64,000 nt of DNA. It comes from Lacibacter sediminis (lineage in GTDB: Bacteria; Bacteroidota; Bacteroidia; Chitinophagales; Chitinophagaceae). Numbering within the stretch: position 1 is the stretch's first letter; each line of letters begins with the position of its first letter. The stretch covers positions 248,001 to 312,000 of the forward strand of contig NZ_CP060007.1 in NCBI RefSeq assembly GCF_014168535.1, given 5' to 3'. Below, one piece after another: positions 60,247 through 64,000 of this stretch. A program made the translations under genes and the position numbers. The notes beneath the pieces were generated by a model. It was not told the DNA's origin. It saw only the letters and a list, made by a program, of their open reading frames with translations, and searched no databases.

Positions 60247-63216
60247 ATGACCCTTCATCGTCTGCTTGCCAGAGCAGGGGCCTTGGCTCTAATGCTGATG
60301 GTTTTAGCAATGAACGTGTTTGCGCAAGGTAAAACTGTAACAGGGAAAGTGACCGACAGTAAAGACGGCACCCCGGTTGCAAACGCCTCCGTAACAATTA
60401 AAGGTACCAGCCGTGGTACCACCACTGATGCCGGTGGTAATTTCAGAATTGCTGTTGATAACAACAACGCTGTATTAGTTATTTCATCTGTAGGTTTTAC
60501 AGAGTATGAATTAACTGTTGGAGCGCAAACTGATCTTACCATTTCACTTTCTGCCGCACAGGGCACACTTAACGAAGTTGTTGTTGTAGGTTATGGTACA
60601 CAGCGTAAGAGAGATCTCTCCGGCTCTGTGGCAACTGTATCTTCCAAAGACTTTGTAAAAGGTGCGCTACAAACTCCTGAGCAGTTGATTGCAGGTAAAG
60701 TAGCTGGTGTGCAGATCACACCAAACAGCGGCGCACCGGGTAGTGGTAGCCGGATCCGTATTCGTGGCGGTGCTTCTTTGAATGCAAGTAATGATCCGTT
60801 AATTGTAATTGATGGTGTGCCGGTTGATAATGGTGGCATTTCAGGTGCAACCAATCCGTTGAACCTCATCAACCCCAACGACATTGAAACCTTTACCATT
60901 TTAAAAGATCCATCTGCTGCAGCCATTTATGGTTCACGTGCATCAAATGGTGTTATCCTTATTACCACTAAGAAAGGGAAGAAAGGAAAAACACGGTTTA
61001 ATTTCAGTGCACAGGGTTTTGTACAAACGCCTTCTGGAAAAGTAGATGTATTATCGGCACAAGATGTGCGGGATATTGTAAATGCAAAAGGTACACCTGC
61101 ACAAGTTGCTTTGTTAGGAAAAGAAAGTACTGATTGGCAAGACAAGATTTTCAGAAATGCATTTGCACAAGACTTTAACCTCAGTGCAACAGGTGCACTT
61201 GGCAATGGCAAATTGCCATTCCGTTTATCAGGTGGTTATCTCAACCAGGATGGTATTCTGAAAACAGGCAACTTCCAACGTTTAACCGGGGCATTAAACC
61301 TCAACCCAAGTTTCTTTAATAACAAACTGAAAGTTGATCTTAATCTGAAAGGTTCACGTACTACTAATTTCTTTGCTAATGAAGGAGCGATAGGTAATGC
61401 AATTACGTTCGATCCTACTAAGCCGGTTAATTCAAGCAGCAAAAGATATGGTGGTTATTGGGAGTGGACAGATGCTGATGGATTGCCTACCCAATTATCA
61501 AACCGCAACCCTGTTGGTTTATTATACAATCGTGATAATACAAGTGAAGTATATCGCAGCATCGGAAATATCCAGTTCGATTATCAACTTCCTTTTGTAA
61601 AAGGATTACGTGCAAATCTTAATCTGGGTTACGATGTGTCGAAAGGCAGTGGTACTAATATTGTAAGCGATAGTGCTGCCGATACTTATCGCCGCAAAGG
61701 CAATTACAATCCATATCACCAGGAGCGTACTAATAAGTTGATGGATTTTTACTTCAACTATACCAGCAATATCAGGGCGATTAATAGCCGTGTTGATTTC
61801 ACTGCAGGTACAGGTTACCAGGATTTCGAATTTTACAGTTACAATTTTCCCGACAGAAGATTCAACGGAAGTATTGTTCCTGAATCAGAACCTAATTTTA
61901 TTTCACAAGCTCCGGGTTATACATTGATCTCCTACTATGGACGTTTGGTTTACTCTTTAGCCAATAAGTACACAGTAACATTGAATGCACGTACCGATGG
62001 TACTTCGAAGTTCAACAAAGCAAACCGTTGGGGCTTCTTCCCATCTGCAGCAGTAGCATGGCAGATCAATGAAGAAGAATTCCTCAAAAATTCAAAGGTG
62101 GTTTCTAATCTGAAATTGCGTGCAGGTTATGGTGTTACCGGTCAGCAGGATGGTATTCCGTTTTATGCCTACATTCCTGTTTATGGTTTGAGTAACAATC
62201 AGGCACAATATCAATTAGGTAATTCATTTATAAACCTTCTTCGTCCGAGTGCATATGATGTTGATCTGCGTTGGGAAACAACCACTAACATTAATGCTGC
62301 CATCGACTTTGGATTCATTGATAACCGCATTAATGGTACAGTAGAAGGGTTTATCCGCAAAACTGAAGATCTGTTAAGTACAGTTCCTATTTCAGCAGGC
62401 TCAAACTTTACAAACCAACTGTTTACCAACGTAGGTAACATTGAAAGTAAAGGTTTGGAGCTAACATTGAATGCAGTTCCTGTACGTTCTAAAAATATAG
62501 AGTGGGAAATCGGTGCAAACTTCACGTATGTTGTTCCAAAGATTACCAACCTCTTGGTAAATCCTGATCCAAACTTCACAGGTGTGGCAGTAGGTGGTAT
62601 CAGTGGTGGTACCGGTAATACGATCCAGCGTCACATTGTGGGAGAGCGCCCTGCTTCATTCTATGTGTACAAGCAGGTTTATGATGCAAGTAGTAAACCT
62701 ATTGAAGGTTTGTATGAAGATCTGAATCGTGATGGCATCATCAACGAAAAAGATCTGTACATCTACCAATCGCCTGAAGCGAAATATTTCCTTGGTATTA
62801 CATCGAATGTAACAGTGAACCGTTTCAGTGCAGGTTTTGTAATGCGTGGAAGCATTGGTAACTATATGTACGATAATCTTAACTCGAACAATGGTGTTTA
62901 CCGCCAGGTTGTTAATCCGCTTGGTTTCCTTGCAAACGGCACAAAAGATTATCTCCATACCGGATTTGTAAACAATCAATATTTCTCCGACTACTATATA
63001 AAGAATGCATCTTTTCTCCGTATGGATAATATCAACTTCGGATATGATGCAGGTGAAATTGCAAAGAATGTTCGGTTACGTATTACAGCTAACATTCAGA
63101 ATGTATTCGTGATTTCGAAGTACGGTGGTCTTGATCCGGAAATTGCCGGTGGTATCGACAACACCATTTACCCACGACCACGTACATATGTACTAGGTTT
63201 TAATTTTGATTTCTAA
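60247..63216 (+). CDS. susC: SusC/RagA-type TonB-linked outer membrane transporter
   Basis: A 989-residue outer-membrane importer for large oligosaccharides. After a signal peptide (AMNVFAQ) comes a carboxypeptidase-like regulatory domain (about 28-105, TVTGKVTDSKDGTPVANASV). The SusC plug follows (VVVVGYGTQRKRDLSGSVATV, PLIVIDGVPVDNGG, LKDPSAAAIYGSRASNGVILITTKKG), then a large beta-barrel ending RPRTYVLGFNFDF. Start ATG 60247 (TTG 60241 is an in-frame alternative). It lies 166 bases after the amylase gene, followed by susD after 19 bases, so imported products are probably alpha-glucans. Confidence 0.95.
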   Translation: MTLHRLLARAGALALMLMVLAMNVFAQGKTVTGKVTDSKDGTPVANASVTIKGTSRGTTTDAGGNFRIAVDNNNAVLVISSVGFTEYELTVGAQTDLTISLSAAQGTLNEVVVVGYGTQRKRDLSGSVATVSSKDFVKGALQTPEQLIAGKVAGVQITPNSGAPGSGSRIRIRGGASLNASNDPLIVIDGVPVDNGGISGATNPLNLINPNDIETFTILKDPSAAAIYGSRASNGVILITTKKGKKGKTRFNFSAQGFVQTPSGKVDVLSAQDVRDIVNAKGTPAQVALLGKESTDWQDKIFRNAFAQDFNLSATGALGNGKLPFRLSGGYLNQDGILKTGNFQRLTGALNLNPSFFNNKLKVDLNLKGSRTTNFFANEGAIGNAITFDPTKPVNSSSKRYGGYWEWTDADGLPTQLSNRNPVGLLYNRDNTSEVYRSIGNIQFDYQLPFVKGLRANLNLGYDVSKGSGTNIVSDSAADTYRRKGNYNPYHQERTNKLMDFYFNYTSNIRAINSRVDFTAGTGYQDFEFYSYNFPDRRFNGSIVPESEPNFISQAPGYTLISYYGRLVYSLANKYTVTLNARTDGTSKFNKANRWGFFPSAAVAWQINEEEFLKNSKVVSNLKLRAGYGVTGQQDGIPFYAYIPVYGLSNNQAQYQLGNSFINLLRPSAYDVDLRWETTTNINAAIDFGFIDNRINGTVEGFIRKTEDLLSTVPISAGSNFTNQLFTNVGNIESKGLELTLNAVPVRSKNIEWEIGANFTYVVPKITNLLVNPDPNFTGVAVGGISGGTGNTIQRHIVGERPASFYVYKQVYDASSKPIEGLYEDLNRDGIINEKDLYIYQSPEAKYFLGITSNVTVNRFSAGFVMRGSIGNYMYDNLNSNNGVYRQVVNPLGFLANGTKDYLHTGFVNNQYFSDYYIKNASFLRMDNINFGYDAGEIAKNVRLRITANIQNVFVISKYGGLDPEIAGGIDNTIYPRPRTYVLGFNFDF

Positions 63217-63235
63217 AAAAATAAATATCTGCAAT

Positions 63236-64000
63236 ATGAAACGTATTTCAGTTTATATAAGTTCATTACTGTTGAGTGTGGCGCTATTAACAAGCTGCCA
63301 TAAACAACTAGACAGGACACCGCCTAACAGTTTGCCGTCGGACAATGTGTATACTTCCGAGACCGGATATTTACAGGTAATGGCGAAAGTATATGCAAGC
63401 ATGGCACTCACGGGAAACCAAGGCCCCGCAGGTAACGGTGATGTGGCTGGTATTGATGAAGGTACATCTGACTTTCTCCGTTTGTTTTGGAAAGCACAGG
63501 AGTTAAGTACCGACGAAGCTGTAGTTGCATGGAATGATCCCGGCATCCAGGATTTTCATAACATGAACTGGAGCTCCAGTAATGCAATGACCAAAGGTTT
63601 GTACTATCGTTGTACATACATCATAACACTTTGCAACGAATTTATCCGTGCGAGCAATCCTGCAACAGTTGCCAGTAATGGTATTTCGGGACCTGCAACA
63701 GATAATATCAAACGCATGCGTGCCGAAGCAAGATTTGTTCGTGCATTTTCTTATTGGGTATTACTTGATTTGTATGGCAAACCCGGATTTACTACAGAGA
63801 ATGATCCAATTGGAAAATTCAATCCTGAACAAACAACAAGAACTGCTTTGTTCAGCTATATTGAAACTGAGTTGAAGGCAATTGAAAATGATCTGTCGAA
63901 TGCACGTGCTGCTGATTATGGCCGTGCTGATAAAGCAGCTGCATGGTCATTACTTGCACGTATGTACCTCAATGCGAAAGTTTATATTGATACAGAGAAA
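63236..64000 (+). CDS. susD: SusD/RagB-like lipoprotein (3' end cut by window edge)
   Basis: The surface glycan-binding partner of the SusC barrel. Visible 255 residues: signal with lipobox LLTSC, then the N-terminal SusD domain (DRTPPNSLPSDNVYTSETGYLQVMAKVYASMA in parts) and TPR-like helices (MRAEARFVRAFSYWVLLDLYGKPGFTTE, AAAWSLLARMYLNAKVYID). The reading frame is open to the window edge. It follows susC by 19 bases. Confidence 0.93.
   Translation, partial: MKRISVYISSLLLSVALLTSCHKQLDRTPPNSLPSDNVYTSETGYLQVMAKVYASMALTGNQGPAGNGDVAGIDEGTSDFLRLFWKAQELSTDEAVVAWNDPGIQDFHNMNWSSSNAMTKGLYYRCTYIITLCNEFIRASNPATVASNGISGPATDNIKRMRAEARFVRAFSYWVLLDLYGKPGFTTENDPIGKFNPEQTTRTALFSYIETELKAIENDLSNARAADYGRADKAAAWSLLARMYLNAKVYIDTEK

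Noticed and set aside
1..64000. tRNA, rRNA, CRISPR array, prophage or insertion sequence
   Set aside because: All gaps between genes were read; no cloverleaf, regular repeat-spacer array, transposase or phage structural gene was seen.

Overview
The window is a chromosomal segment from a member of the Bacteroidota, most likely family Chitinophagaceae. Supporting signs are Bacteroidota-type promoters (TTTG, then TAnnTTTG about 16-20 bases on), type IX secretion sorting domains, a SusC/SusD pair, an Omp28-like lipoprotein, a DPP7-type S46 peptidase and many SPII lipoproteins with Cys-Lys-Lys after the cleavage site. Species assignment is inference. No rRNA, tRNA, CRISPR array, prophage or insertion sequence was seen.

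Layout. 1-9997: a truncated lptB, metF, a divergent envelope trio (DUF6029 barrel, TlpA-like redoxin, Omp28-like lipoprotein), a periplasmic foldase/redoxin pair and rlmD. 10087-15880: two rhomboid proteases and an EEP hydrolase, then cysS preceded by a tiny Cys-rich leader ORF, then a fasciclin lipoprotein. 15948-22308: a LytS/LytTR two-component pair, a glycosyltransferase with an LpxH-like hydrolase, an AlkA-type glycosylase, a degenerate redoxin and a dipeptide epimerase. 22558-29731: a TTHB210-like lipoprotein, DPP7, a zinc-ribbon miniprotein, a secreted protein of unknown function, a CPBP protease, obgE and two paralogous small membrane proteins. 29775-44012: a phenylacetate (paa) catabolic region on the minus strand (paaY, paaI, paaG, paaD, paaC, paaB, paaA, paaE and a TetR regulator). 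It is split by a surface-protein pair, mgtC, and a Gfo/Idh/MocA, SUMF1-like and TIM-barrel group. 44199-56061: a PfkB kinase, lipoproteins, a kinase-like protein of unknown function, a lamin-tail protein, asd, DUF2461, an HNH endonuclease, ligA and an amidohydrolase. 56058-64000: an AraC regulator, a T9SS-sorted GH13 alpha-amylase, susC and a truncated susD, i.e. the start of a starch/alpha-glucan utilisation locus.

The most interesting signals are two probable amino-acid-responsive leaders. Upstream of asd, a strong promoter drives an 18-codon ORF rich in Met, Thr and Lys codons. It is followed by an intrinsic terminator whose 5' arm is complementary to the end of the ORF, so the two helices are mutually exclusive. 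Upstream of cysS, a promoter directly abuts a 14-codon ORF with six Cys codons in its last seven sense codons, in an RNA that can fold into a nested structure. Both match the product of the downstream gene (aspartate-family amino acids; cysteinyl-tRNA).

A second theme is short dispersed repeats. A 32-bp repeat lies in frame in cysS and paaE and at the end of a SUMF1-like gene. A CCCCTTTAGGGG-type palindrome occurs three times in the paa operon, twice inside genes. Several REP-like palindromes lie between genes.
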